Source of the DNA: DAISJI01 sp964559835
GTDB lineage: Bacteria > Acidobacteriota > Terriglobia > Terriglobales > Acidobacteriaceae
DNA: 64,000 nt
Reading direction: 5' to 3'
NCBI GenBank assembly: GCA_964559835.1
Contig: CAZLJE010000001.1
Coordinates: forward strand, 1 to 64,000
In this document: positions 23,079 to 30,346 of the stretch, one piece after another
Layout: every line of letters starts with the position of its first letter
Position numbering within the stretch: position 1 is the first letter of the stretch
Notes under the pieces: model-generated
What the model was told of the DNA's origin: nothing
What the model saw: only the letters and a program-made list of their open reading frames with translations
The model's database searches: none
Program-made: the position numbers and the translations under genes

Positions 23079-25238
23079 CTACTTCGACGCGCTCTCCAGC
23101 GTCGGTTTCATCGCCAGGCTCTTCACCAGGAATGCCCAGCGGTCCGCGGCTTCCTCGATCTGCTTCGTGGTCGGCTTGCCGGCGCCGTGTCCGGCGCGCG
23201 TCTCGATCCGGATCAGCACCGGCGCGCTGCCTTGCTGGTCCGCTTGCAGTTTGCTGGCGAACTTGAACGAGTGGATCGGCACGACGCGATCGTCGTGGTC
23301 CGCGGTGGTGACCATGGTCGGCGGATACTTTGCCGGCTTGATGTTGTGATACGGCGAATACCGATAGATCGCCTGGAACTCGTCTTTGTTCTTGTCGGGC
23401 GCGCCGTAATCGCTCTCCCACGCCCACCCGATGGTGAACTTGTTGAAGCGCAGCATGTCCATCACGCCGACTGCCGGCAGGGCCGCGCCGTACAGGTCCG
23501 GGCGTTGCGTCAGGCAGGCGCCGACCAGCAATCCGCCGTTCGAACCGCCACCGATGGCGAGCTTCGGTGTCGACGTATATTTGTTCGCGATCAGCCACTC
23601 AGCGGCAGAGATGAAGTCGTCGAAGACGTTCTGCTTGTGCAGCTTCATCCCGCCTTCGTGCCACGCCTTGCCATACTCGCCGCCTCCGCGCAGGTTCGCG
23701 ACCGCGAATACTCCGCCCATCTCCATCCATACCAGGTTCGCCGGCGAGAACGCGGGCGTTAACGAGATGTTGAAACCTCCATACCCGTACAAATAGGTCG
23801 GGTTCTGGCCATCGAGCTTCAGTCCCTTTTTGTAGGTGATGAACATCGGGACCTTGGTCCCGTCCTTACTGGTGTAGAACACCTGCTTTGTTTCGTAATC
23901 CGACGGCTTGAAGCTGACCTTCGGCTCGCGGAACAACTTCGCCGTGCCGCTCTCCATGTCGTAGTGGTAGATCTGTCCCGGAGTGGCATAGCTGGTGTAT
24001 TCAAAGAACGTTTCCTTGTCGGTGCGCTTGCCGTCGAACCCGCCGGCCGTCCCGATCCCCGGCAAGGTGACGTCGCGCAGGTATTTGCCGTTCAGGTCGT
24101 ACACGCGTATGACGTTGTGCGCATCGTGCAGGTACTTCACGACGAACTTGTTGTCGAGCGTCCCGACGTTTTCCAATGTGTCCTTGCCCTGCGGGATCAC
24201 TTCCTTCCAGTTCGCCTTCTGCGGACGCGTGGTGTCGACGGCGATCACGCGATAGAACGGCGCGCCGTTGTCGGTGCGGAACCAGAACACCGGACCGTCG
24301 TTGTCGACGAACTCGTAGTGCGCGTCGAAGTCGTCGAGAAGCGTCACCACCGGCGCATCCGGCCTGGTCAGATTTTTGTAGTAAACGCGGTTGCGCTCGT
24401 CGGTACCCTGAGAGACATAGATGATCAGGTACCTGCCGTCGTCCGTGACCTGCCCGTGGAAGCCCCAGTCCTTGTGCTCCGGGCTTTGGTAGACGAGCAC
24501 GTCCTGCGCCTGCGGCGTTCCCAACTTATGGAAGTAAAGTTTCTGGTAGTAGTTCTCGCCCGACAGCGCGGCGCCCTCTTTCGGCGGATCGTACGCGCTG
24601 TAGAAGAACCCGCTGCCATCCGTCGCCCAGGACGCGCCGGAGAACTTCGACCACACGATGTGGTCGGGCAGGTCCTCGCCCGTGGCGACGTCCTTTACCT
24701 TCCACTCCTCCCAATCAGAGCCGGCGGTCTGGATCGCGTAGGCCATCAACTTGCCGTCGTCGGTGATGTCGTGCGGCCCGAGAGCGACCGTCCCGTCCTT
24801 CGACAGCGTGTTCGGGTCGAGCAGCACGCGCGGCGTAGCGTCCAGCGACTCCATGACGTACAGCACTGCCTGGTTCTGCAAGCCGTCGTTCTTCGAAAAG
24901 AAATATCGCGACCCGCGCTTAACGGGCGGGCTATAACGCTCGTAGTTCCACACCTGCTCCAGCCGCTGACGGATCGCCCCGCGTTGGGGAATCGTCTCCA
25001 GGTAGCCGAAGGTGACCTTGTTCTCGTCCGCGACCCACTGCTTCACCTCGGGCGAGTTCAGGTCTTCCATCCAGCGGTACGGGTCGGCGACCTTCGTGCC
25101 GAAATAATCGTCGACGTGCTCGACGGTCTTGACGTGTGGGTAGTCGAGCGATTTCACGCTCGCGGCTTTCAAATTCTGCTGTGCACTCAACGAGAAGCTC
25201 ACTCCTAGAACGAGGACCAGCGCGATGTAGGGTTTCAT
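23079..25238 (-). CDS. Secreted prolyl oligopeptidase (family S9A)
   Basis: This encodes 719 residues with signal peptide MKPYIALVLVLGVSFSLSAQ. The first segment (DYFGTKVADPYRWMEDLNSPEVKQWV) and a seven-bladed propeller of about residues 95-430 are typical of S9A. The C-terminal alpha/beta-hydrolase domain has the catalytic Ser in GGSNGG, Asp in ADHDDRVVP and His in RAGHGAGKPT. The enzyme cleaves after proline in peptides up to about 30 residues. Export implies use of environmental peptides. It is a single gene preceded by AGTGATC word repeats, and is full length. Confidence 0.95.
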   Translation of the reverse strand: MKPYIALVLVLGVSFSLSAQQNLKAASVKSLDYPHVKTVEHVDDYFGTKVADPYRWMEDLNSPEVKQWVADENKVTFGYLETIPQRGAIRQRLEQVWNYERYSPPVKRGSRYFFSKNDGLQNQAVLYVMESLDATPRVLLDPNTLSKDGTVALGPHDITDDGKLMAYAIQTAGSDWEEWKVKDVATGEDLPDHIVWSKFSGASWATDGSGFFYSAYDPPKEGAALSGENYYQKLYFHKLGTPQAQDVLVYQSPEHKDWGFHGQVTDDGRYLIIYVSQGTDERNRVYYKNLTRPDAPVVTLLDDFDAHYEFVDNDGPVFWFRTDNGAPFYRVIAVDTTRPQKANWKEVIPQGKDTLENVGTLDNKFVVKYLHDAHNVIRVYDLNGKYLRDVTLPGIGTAGGFDGKRTDKETFFEYTSYATPGQIYHYDMESGTAKLFREPKVSFKPSDYETKQVFYTSKDGTKVPMFITYKKGLKLDGQNPTYLYGYGGFNISLTPAFSPANLVWMEMGGVFAVANLRGGGEYGKAWHEGGMKLHKQNVFDDFISAAEWLIANKYTSTPKLAIGGGSNGGLLVGACLTQRPDLYGAALPAVGVMDMLRFNKFTIGWAWESDYGAPDKNKDEFQAIYRYSPYHNIKPAKYPPTMVTTADHDDRVVPIHSFKFASKLQADQQGSAPVLIRIETRAGHGAGKPTTKQIEEAADRWAFLVKSLAMKPTLESASK

Positions 25239-25284
25239 TGTTGCTACCTGATGAACGAGATGTAGCGAATTCTACCTGAAGACT

Positions 25285-25415
25285 CACCACAAAGGGCACG
25301 AAGGCGGTAATCGGTAATCAGTGATCAGTAATCAGTGATCGGTAATCGGGAGTAAATAGACTACATTTTTGTGTTTCTTCCCGATGACCGATTTCCAATT
25401 ATCGATTTCGCCTTA
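25285..25415. repeat. Family D plus word-repeat hairpin
   Basis: CACCACAAAGGGCACGAAGG (25285-25304) is followed by GTAATCGGTAATCAG words (25306-25352). After 25 bases comes a complementary stretch (CCCGATGACCGATTTCC, 25379-25395). The words match those at 3247-3276. Confidence 0.75.
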
Positions 25416-25423
25416 GGTCATCG

Positions 25424-25738
25424 CTAGTCCTTCCTCAGGGGCCAATCGACCACGATCAGGCGTCCATCCGTCAATGCCTTCACCGAGTGCCGCGCATTGC
25501 TGGGCACAATGCCGACGATGCCGGGACGGACGGGTTGCGCGACTCCGTCGATAGTCAATTCCAACTCGCCTTCCACCACCTCGTACACCTCTTCCTGCGG
25601 GTGGAAATGCTCATGGATGGACGCGCCACGGGCGAACTCGTAATGAGCGACCGTCATGTTGTCGGTGTGAAAATAGCGGCCCCGCCATCCCGGAAGGCGC
25701 TCGATCACTTTGAAAGTAGAGGTATCTATGAAGGGCAT
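25424..25738 (-). CDS. Small cupin with intact metal site
   Basis: This encodes 104 residues. The cupin motif 1 is intact: HEHFHPQEEVYEVVEGELEL, with three His and a Glu. Motif 2 is PSNARHSVKAL, so a metal ion is probably bound. The N-terminus (MPFIDTSTFKVIERLPGWRGRYFHTDNMTVAHYEFARGASI) is common to a group of uncharacterised stand-alone cupins. There is no signal peptide and the gene is not in an operon. Function could be isomerase, dioxygenase or sensor, and cannot be read from sequence. A decayed family A repeat (25804-25820) lies upstream. Confidence 0.85.
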   Translation of the reverse strand: MPFIDTSTFKVIERLPGWRGRYFHTDNMTVAHYEFARGASIHEHFHPQEEVYEVVEGELELTIDGVAQPVRPGIVGIVPSNARHSVKALTDGRLIVVDWPLRKD

Positions 25739-25867
25739 GGGAACTCCGCTGCGGATTCTATCGCTTCATGATTGCCGTAGTCGCGAGTCACTTCGTAACC
25801 GTGACCGGCTGGACGCAGGTGCTATGGTTCCTCCTGTAAAATATAGGGTACTGACGAGGATGGCCCT

Positions 25868-27943
25868 GTGATCGAGTCACTGAAGAACCGGCGCATCGAG
25901 AAGCGCCCAGACCGGGTGCGTCTGCAAGGACGCATCCTCTTCCTCACCGAAGATCCCGAACTGATCAAGAAGCAGCTCGACGGGTGGGACATGCCGTGGG
26001 ACACCTCGAACCCGGCGAACAATCCCAAGCTGCGCGACGACATCTCCACCGACGAGATCACTCCCGCGCACTATTGCTTTTATTTCGATGAGACGCTCGG
26101 CGAGATCCCATACCTCGGGCTCAAGTGCGGGAACGTGACCCCGATCGGCCGCGGCGCCGTGAAGAAGGGTGGCTTTGTATGCGCGGTCAGCGGGAAACGG
26201 CGGGGCAAAGGTTCCAGCCGCGAGCAGTCGCCATATGCCGAGATGTGCGCGGGAATCCAGCTCGTGATCGCCGAAAACATCGAGCGCATTTACAAGCAGA
26301 ACTGCCAGAACCTCGGCGTGCTAACGTCGACCGATTTCTCCTTGATCGATTGCATCCGGCGCGGCGAGGAGATCCCGCTCGCGACCTTCACCAGAGGCGA
26401 AGACGAGATTACGCGCCAGGTGATCGAGCACGGCGGGCTCTTCCCATTCAACGTGGCGCGCATGCAGGGCAAAGTCACGCTGCCGCCGATCACGACTCCC
26501 GCCCGGCCAATGACCCTGGCGGAGAAGATATTTGCGACGCACATGGTAGACGGCGGGACGCGGGACGCGGGACGCGGTGTTACGGAAGCCGGAGCGCGGA
26601 GCCCGGAGACCGTCTTCGTGAAGCCCGGCGACACGGGGTTCGTGCGCTGCGACCTCCGCTTCTCGCACGAATACGTCACGCCGATGGCGGCGATCTTTTA
26701 CGAGCAGATGGTCGGCAACGACGTGCCGGTCAACGACCGCGATTCCATCAAGTTCTTTCGCGACCACCTGACTTTCCTGGACGAAGTCATGTCGGAGGAA
26801 AAGCGCAAGATGGGCCTCCTCGACCTGGCGACGCAACTCAAGTTCAAGCAGCAAGACTTTGCCAAGGCGCAGGGCATCCAGCTTCACGGGGAACTGAAAG
26901 ACCGCAAGGGAAGCGAGGGCATCTGCCACTCGGTGATGCTGGAGAGCTATGCGCTGCCCGGACAGGTGAACGTTGGCAGCGACTCGCATACTCCGCATGT
27001 TGGCGCTATCGGGTGCATCGCCTTCGGTATCGGCACGACCGACGTGTTCAATTCGTGGATCACGAAGGACGTCCGCGTGAAGGTCCCGGAGAGCGTGAAG
27101 GTCATCATCCGCGGCAAGCGCAAACCGAATGTCGCGGCAAAGGACTTCATCCTTGCCGTTCTCGCGCTGGAGTATGTCCGCAGCGGCCAGGCGCTGGCGA
27201 AGGTGATTGAGTACGCGGGCGAAGCCGTGGAGGAGTTGACCATCGACGAGCGCGCTACGCTAACCAACATGGCGGCCGAAATCGGCGGGTTCACGGGCAT
27301 CGTTGCGCCGGACGCGAAGGCGGTGGAGTTCCTGGTCGAACGCCGCGGCATGGCCCGAGCCCAGGCCGAGAAGCTGACCGAGGGACTGTACTCGGATCCG
27401 GACGCGCAGTACGCGAACGTGATCGAGCTCAATGCCGACGACATTTATCCGATGGTCGCTACGCCCGGCGATCCGGGGAATGGCAAATTCGTCCGCGACC
27501 TGACCATTCCGGTGCCGGTCGAGATCGCCTATGGCGGCACCTGTACGGCAGGCAAGAACGACGACATGGATATGTACGCACGGGTGCTCGCCGATGCCCT
27601 GAAGCAGGGCAAGAAGGTGGCCGAGAGTACGAAGTTCTACATCCAGTTCGGCTCGCAGCAGACGCGCGAATACTGCATCAGCAAGGGGTACCTGGATGTG
27701 TTCCACAAAGCGGGGGCGATCGTGATCGAGCCGAGCTGTGGAGCATGCATTAATGCGGGCCCGGGCGTCTCTACGCGGCCCGACCAGGTGGTGATCAGCG
27801 CGCAAAACCGTAATTTCCCAGGCCGGAGCGGCCCGGGGCAGATGTACCTGGCGAGCCCCCTGACGGTCGCGGCGAGCGCCGTGGCCGGATATGTCTGCGA
27901 GTACCAGCCGGCGGAAAAACGCGTACCCACTGGCGTAAAATAA
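25868..27943 (+). CDS. Aconitase-family hydratase with N-terminal swivel domain
   Basis: This encodes 691 residues. The small swivel domain comes first (ILFLTEDPELIKKQL, DDISTDEITPAHYC, GKGSSREQSPYAEMCAGI, residues 20-215). The large Fe-S domain follows (about 255-691). Cluster ligands are C353 (GICHSVMLE) and C624/C627 (EPSCGACINAGPG), and substrate residues include GSDSHTPH. In AcnA and most homoaconitases the swivel domain is C-terminal. An N-terminal swivel is known from AcnB, but AcnB has a HEAT-like domain that is missing here. It may be the TCA aconitase or a homoaconitase/isopropylmalate-type enzyme. The interdomain link DGGTRDAGRGVTEAGARSPE is encoded by repeat-like DNA (about 26550-26600). 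Ferredoxin follows after 58 bases. Confidence 0.85.
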   Translation: MIESLKNRRIEKRPDRVRLQGRILFLTEDPELIKKQLDGWDMPWDTSNPANNPKLRDDISTDEITPAHYCFYFDETLGEIPYLGLKCGNVTPIGRGAVKKGGFVCAVSGKRRGKGSSREQSPYAEMCAGIQLVIAENIERIYKQNCQNLGVLTSTDFSLIDCIRRGEEIPLATFTRGEDEITRQVIEHGGLFPFNVARMQGKVTLPPITTPARPMTLAEKIFATHMVDGGTRDAGRGVTEAGARSPETVFVKPGDTGFVRCDLRFSHEYVTPMAAIFYEQMVGNDVPVNDRDSIKFFRDHLTFLDEVMSEEKRKMGLLDLATQLKFKQQDFAKAQGIQLHGELKDRKGSEGICHSVMLESYALPGQVNVGSDSHTPHVGAIGCIAFGIGTTDVFNSWITKDVRVKVPESVKVIIRGKRKPNVAAKDFILAVLALEYVRSGQALAKVIEYAGEAVEELTIDERATLTNMAAEIGGFTGIVAPDAKAVEFLVERRGMARAQAEKLTEGLYSDPDAQYANVIELNADDIYPMVATPGDPGNGKFVRDLTIPVPVEIAYGGTCTAGKNDDMDMYARVLADALKQGKKVAESTKFYIQFGSQQTREYCISKGYLDVFHKAGAIVIEPSCGACINAGPGVSTRPDQVVISAQNRNFPGRSGPGQMYLASPLTVAASAVAGYVCEYQPAEKRVPTGVK

Positions 27944-28001
27944 AGGTTGTGGGTTAGATTATTCCGCACGCAGCATTATTCGGGGAACGAGGGAGAGAGT
28001 C

Positions 28002-28271
28002 ATGGCTTACGTAATCGCTGAACCCTGCATCGGCACAAAGGACACGGCCTGCGTCGATGCCTGTCCCGTCGACTGCATCCATCCGAAGAAAGACGAACCC
28101 GCCTACGGCACGGAAGAGATGCTGTACATCGATCCCGTCGAGTGCATTGATTGCGGGGCGTGCGTGCCGGTGTGCCCGGTGTCGGCCATCTTCGCGCTGG
28201 ATGATCTGCCGGAGAAGTGGAAGGCGTTCACGGAGCGGAACGCGGCGTATTACGGAAGAACGCCGGCGTAG
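28002..28271 (+). CDS. fdxA: Ferredoxin, [3Fe-4S]/[4Fe-4S] type
   Basis: This encodes 89 residues with GAGGGAGAGAG just before the ATG. Two cluster motifs are seen: CIGTKDTACVDACPVDCIH in the N-terminal half, and CIDCGACVPVCPVSAIF. The N-terminal set has the wider spacing of seven-iron ferredoxins. The tail (LDDLPEKWKAFTERNAAYY) matches the FdxA group of aerobic bacteria and actinobacteria. It carries low-potential electrons in the cytosol. A strong terminator follows at 28295, so it ends its own transcript. The gene sits after an Fe-S hydratase, but no functional link is shown. Confidence 0.9.
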   Translation: MAYVIAEPCIGTKDTACVDACPVDCIHPKKDEPAYGTEEMLYIDPVECIDCGACVPVCPVSAIFALDDLPEKWKAFTERNAAYYGRTPA

Positions 28272-28294
28272 CGTCGGATCCGGATTTGCACAGA

Positions 28295-28320
28295 CGCGCA
28301 CCTACGGGTGCGCGTTTTGC
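28295..28320 (+). terminator. Intrinsic terminator after ferredoxin
   Basis: CGCGCACC (28295-28302) pairs with GGTGCGCG (28307-28314) around TACG and is followed by TTTT. An extended -10-like TGTTAGAAT (28323-28331) directly follows and could start recO. Confidence 0.85.
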
Positions 28321-28355
28321 GTTTGTTAGAATAAGAGTTTGCGCACAGTGATGCT

Positions 28356-29096
28356 ATGCCTCTGAAGGAGTCCGAGGCGATCGTGTTGCGCAGCTATCCG
28401 CTGCGCGAATCCGACCTGCTGGTGACGTTCTTCACCCGCGCCGAGGGCAAGGTGAAGGGCGTGGCCAAGGCGGCGATGAAGTCGCGCAAGCGGTTCGGCG
28501 GGGCGCTGGAACTGGTCACGTACGTCCGCGTGTACTGGGAAGATAAAGAGCGGCGGGAACTGGCGCGGATCGATTCGTGCGAAGTGCTGGATTCGCCGCT
28601 GATCGACGCGCTCGATTACCGGCGACTGGCGGCACTGGGACACGTGGCGGAGCTGCTCGACGAGCTGCTGCCGGACCGCGAAGCAAATGACGCCATCTTC
28701 CGGCTGACGCTGTCGGTGTTGCGGAACCTGAAGGGCGACGCGATCTGGATGCCGGTGACGTACTTCGAGCTCTGGATGGCGCGGCTGGTCGGCTTCCTGC
28801 CGGAGATGGGCGAGTGCATCGTTTGCGGCGAGGGGCTGAACGGCAGCCGGGCTTTTTATCACGCGCTGGTCGATGGGCTGATGTGCGGCAACGATAAGAG
28901 GCTGGCGTCGTCGGAGTTGTCGGCGGAGTCGCGTGGGCTGGCGAGGGAGATGTTCCGCACTCCCATCGACGCGCTCGTCGGGGAAGCGTGGCAGAGGAAG
29001 CGCGGCGCGGATTTAAGGAAAATGATCGTGCAGTTGCTCGAGCGGCATTTGGATAAGAAGCTGGTGACGGCAAGGGTGCTGGAGAAAATCGAGTAG
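28356..29096 (+). CDS. recO: DNA repair protein RecO
   Basis: This encodes 246 residues. The N-terminal OB fold begins ESEAIVLRSYPLRESDLLVTFFTRAEGKVKGVAKAAMKSRKRFGGALEL, the diagnostic RecO start. The helical C-terminal domain has two of the usual zinc-ligand cysteines (GECIVCGEGL) and a later Cys in GLMCGND. The fourth ligand of the classic four-Cys site is not seen. RecO with RecR loads RecA on SSB-coated single-stranded DNA in gap repair. The gene may be driven by the -10-like element at 28326-28331. Word repeats (GTAGTTA) start at its stop codon. Confidence 0.93.
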   Translation: MPLKESEAIVLRSYPLRESDLLVTFFTRAEGKVKGVAKAAMKSRKRFGGALELVTYVRVYWEDKERRELARIDSCEVLDSPLIDALDYRRLAALGHVAELLDELLPDREANDAIFRLTLSVLRNLKGDAIWMPVTYFELWMARLVGFLPEMGECIVCGEGLNGSRAFYHALVDGLMCGNDKRLASSELSAESRGLAREMFRTPIDALVGEAWQRKRGADLRKMIVQLLERHLDKKLVTARVLEKIE

Positions 29097-29172
29097 TTAG
29101 TAGTTAGGCGTTAGTAGTTCGCGGAAAACAAAAGGTCCCTCGACTCGGACTCACGTCCTCGCTCGGGATGAC
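29094..29172. repeat. Word repeats and family C element before glyQ
   Basis: TAGTTAG words (29094-29119) are followed by a family C copy (29132-29172, GGTCCCTCGACTCGGACTC...CTCGGGATGAC). It nearly matches 32671-32710. The ATG inside the family C end lies in frame with glyQ. Confidence 0.8.
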
Positions 29173-29188
29173 AGAACAAGAAATCTCA

Positions 29189-30169
29189 ATGGCAAACATC
29201 CCGAACAACGCACCCACATTCCAGGAACTGATCCTCCGCCTACAGAACTTTTGGGCGGAGCGGGGATGCGTGTTGCAGCAGCCGCATGACGTGGAAGTCG
29301 GGGCGGGGACGATGTCGCCGGAGACGTTCCTGCGCGTGCTCGGGGCGAAGCCGTACAAAGTCGCGTATGTGCAGCCGTCGCGCAGGCCGGCAGACGGAAG
29401 ATACGGCGAGAACCCCAATCGTCTATACAAGCACACGCAGTTGCAGGTGATCCTGAAGCCCCCGCCGGAGAATGTGCAAGAGCTGTACCTGGAATCGATC
29501 GCGGCGTTGGGGATCGACCTGCGGCAGCACGATATCAAGTTCGAGGAAGATAACTGGGAGTCGCCGACGCTGGGGGCCTGGGGCATCGGGTGGCAGGTGA
29601 TGCTCGACGGGCTGGAGATCACGCAGTTCACCTACTTCCAGCAGTGCGGAGGCGTGGACCTGGACCCGATCTCGGCGGAGCTGACGTATGGGTTAGAACG
29701 CATCGCGGCATTCTTGCAGGACGTGGATTCGATCTACGACATCGTATGGGCACGCGATCCACAGACGGGCGCGCCGGTGACGTACGGTGATGTGCGGCTG
29801 GCGGACGAGCTGCAATATTCCGTTTACAACTTCGAGATGGCGGACGTGCAGAAGGCGTGGCTGCACCTGGATGCGTACGAGTCGGAGTGCAAGGCGCTGA
29901 TCGAGCAGTTCAATGCGTTCGACAAGGGTTCACACGAAGGTCGCACGAAGGACACGATGTCGAGATTTCCGTTGTTGCCGGCGTACGATCTGTGCCTGAA
30001 GTGCTCGCATTTGTTCAACATTCTGGACGCACGCGGAGCGATATCGGTTACGGAGCGCGTGGGGGTGATCGCGCGGATACGGCAGTCGGCGGTCGGAGTG
30101 GCGAAAGCGTGGGTGAAACAGCAGGCTTCAGGTGTCGGGCTTCAGGTGTCAGGAAAAGCAACGGCGTAA
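29189..30169 (+). CDS. glyQ: Glycine-tRNA ligase alpha subunit
   Basis: This encodes 326 residues from ATG 29189. An in-frame ATG at 29168 belongs to a family C repeat and is less likely. The catalytic class II core is intact: FQELILRLQNFWAERGCVLQQPHDVEVGAGTMSPETFLRVLG, VQPSRRPADGRYGENPNRLYKHTQLQVILKP and QQCGGVDLDPISAELTYGLER. With GlyS it forms the alpha2beta2 enzyme that charges tRNA-Gly. Two parts are repeat-derived: the insert GSHEGRTKDTMS before the conserved FPLLPAYDLCLKCSH, and the C-terminal tail (ASGVGLQVSGKATA) encoded by TTCAGGTGTC words. The gene is otherwise full length. Confidence 0.95.
   Translation: MANIPNNAPTFQELILRLQNFWAERGCVLQQPHDVEVGAGTMSPETFLRVLGAKPYKVAYVQPSRRPADGRYGENPNRLYKHTQLQVILKPPPENVQELYLESIAALGIDLRQHDIKFEEDNWESPTLGAWGIGWQVMLDGLEITQFTYFQQCGGVDLDPISAELTYGLERIAAFLQDVDSIYDIVWARDPQTGAPVTYGDVRLADELQYSVYNFEMADVQKAWLHLDAYESECKALIEQFNAFDKGSHEGRTKDTMSRFPLLPAYDLCLKCSHLFNILDARGAISVTERVGVIARIRQSAVGVAKAWVKQQASGVGLQVSGKATA
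29929..29958 (+). repeat. Family D repeat inside glyQ
   Basis: GGTTCACACGAAGGTCGCAC and the following GAAGGACACG match the family D intergenic elements (compare 20276 and 30959). The unit is in frame and encodes GSHEGRTKDT. Confidence 0.85.
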
Positions 30170-30172
30170 AGA

Positions 30173-30249
30173 AATGAAGAATGAAGAAGTAAGAATGAAG
30201 AATGAAGGCCGGCTAACGATTCTTCATTCTTACTTCTTAATTCTTCATT
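30173..30249. repeat. 31-bp inverted repeat after glyQ
   Basis: Arms 30173-30203 and 30219-30249 are complementary at 30 of 31 positions with a 15-base loop. Both arms are made of AATGAAGA/AAGAAGT words. It starts four bases after the glyQ stop. The low GC of the stem contrasts with the surrounding sequence. Confidence 0.9.
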
Positions 30250-30291
30250 CAGCTGCGGGAGTGCCGGAGTGGGTCAAAAAATATTCGTAAA

Positions 30292-30305
30292 GTGACCTAC
30301 CTCAC
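30292..30305. promoter_or_regulatory. CRP/FNR-like dyad upstream of glyS
   Basis: GTGA-CCTACC-TCAC differs by one spacer base from the dyad at 3368. It ends 41 bases before the glyS ATG. A -10-like TAGATA (30333-30338) and the lack of any ribosome site suggest transcription starts at or just before the ATG. Confidence 0.45.
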
Positions 30306-30346
30306 ACTGTTCGGCGTTCAAATTTGGGAAAATAGATATTTCTATA

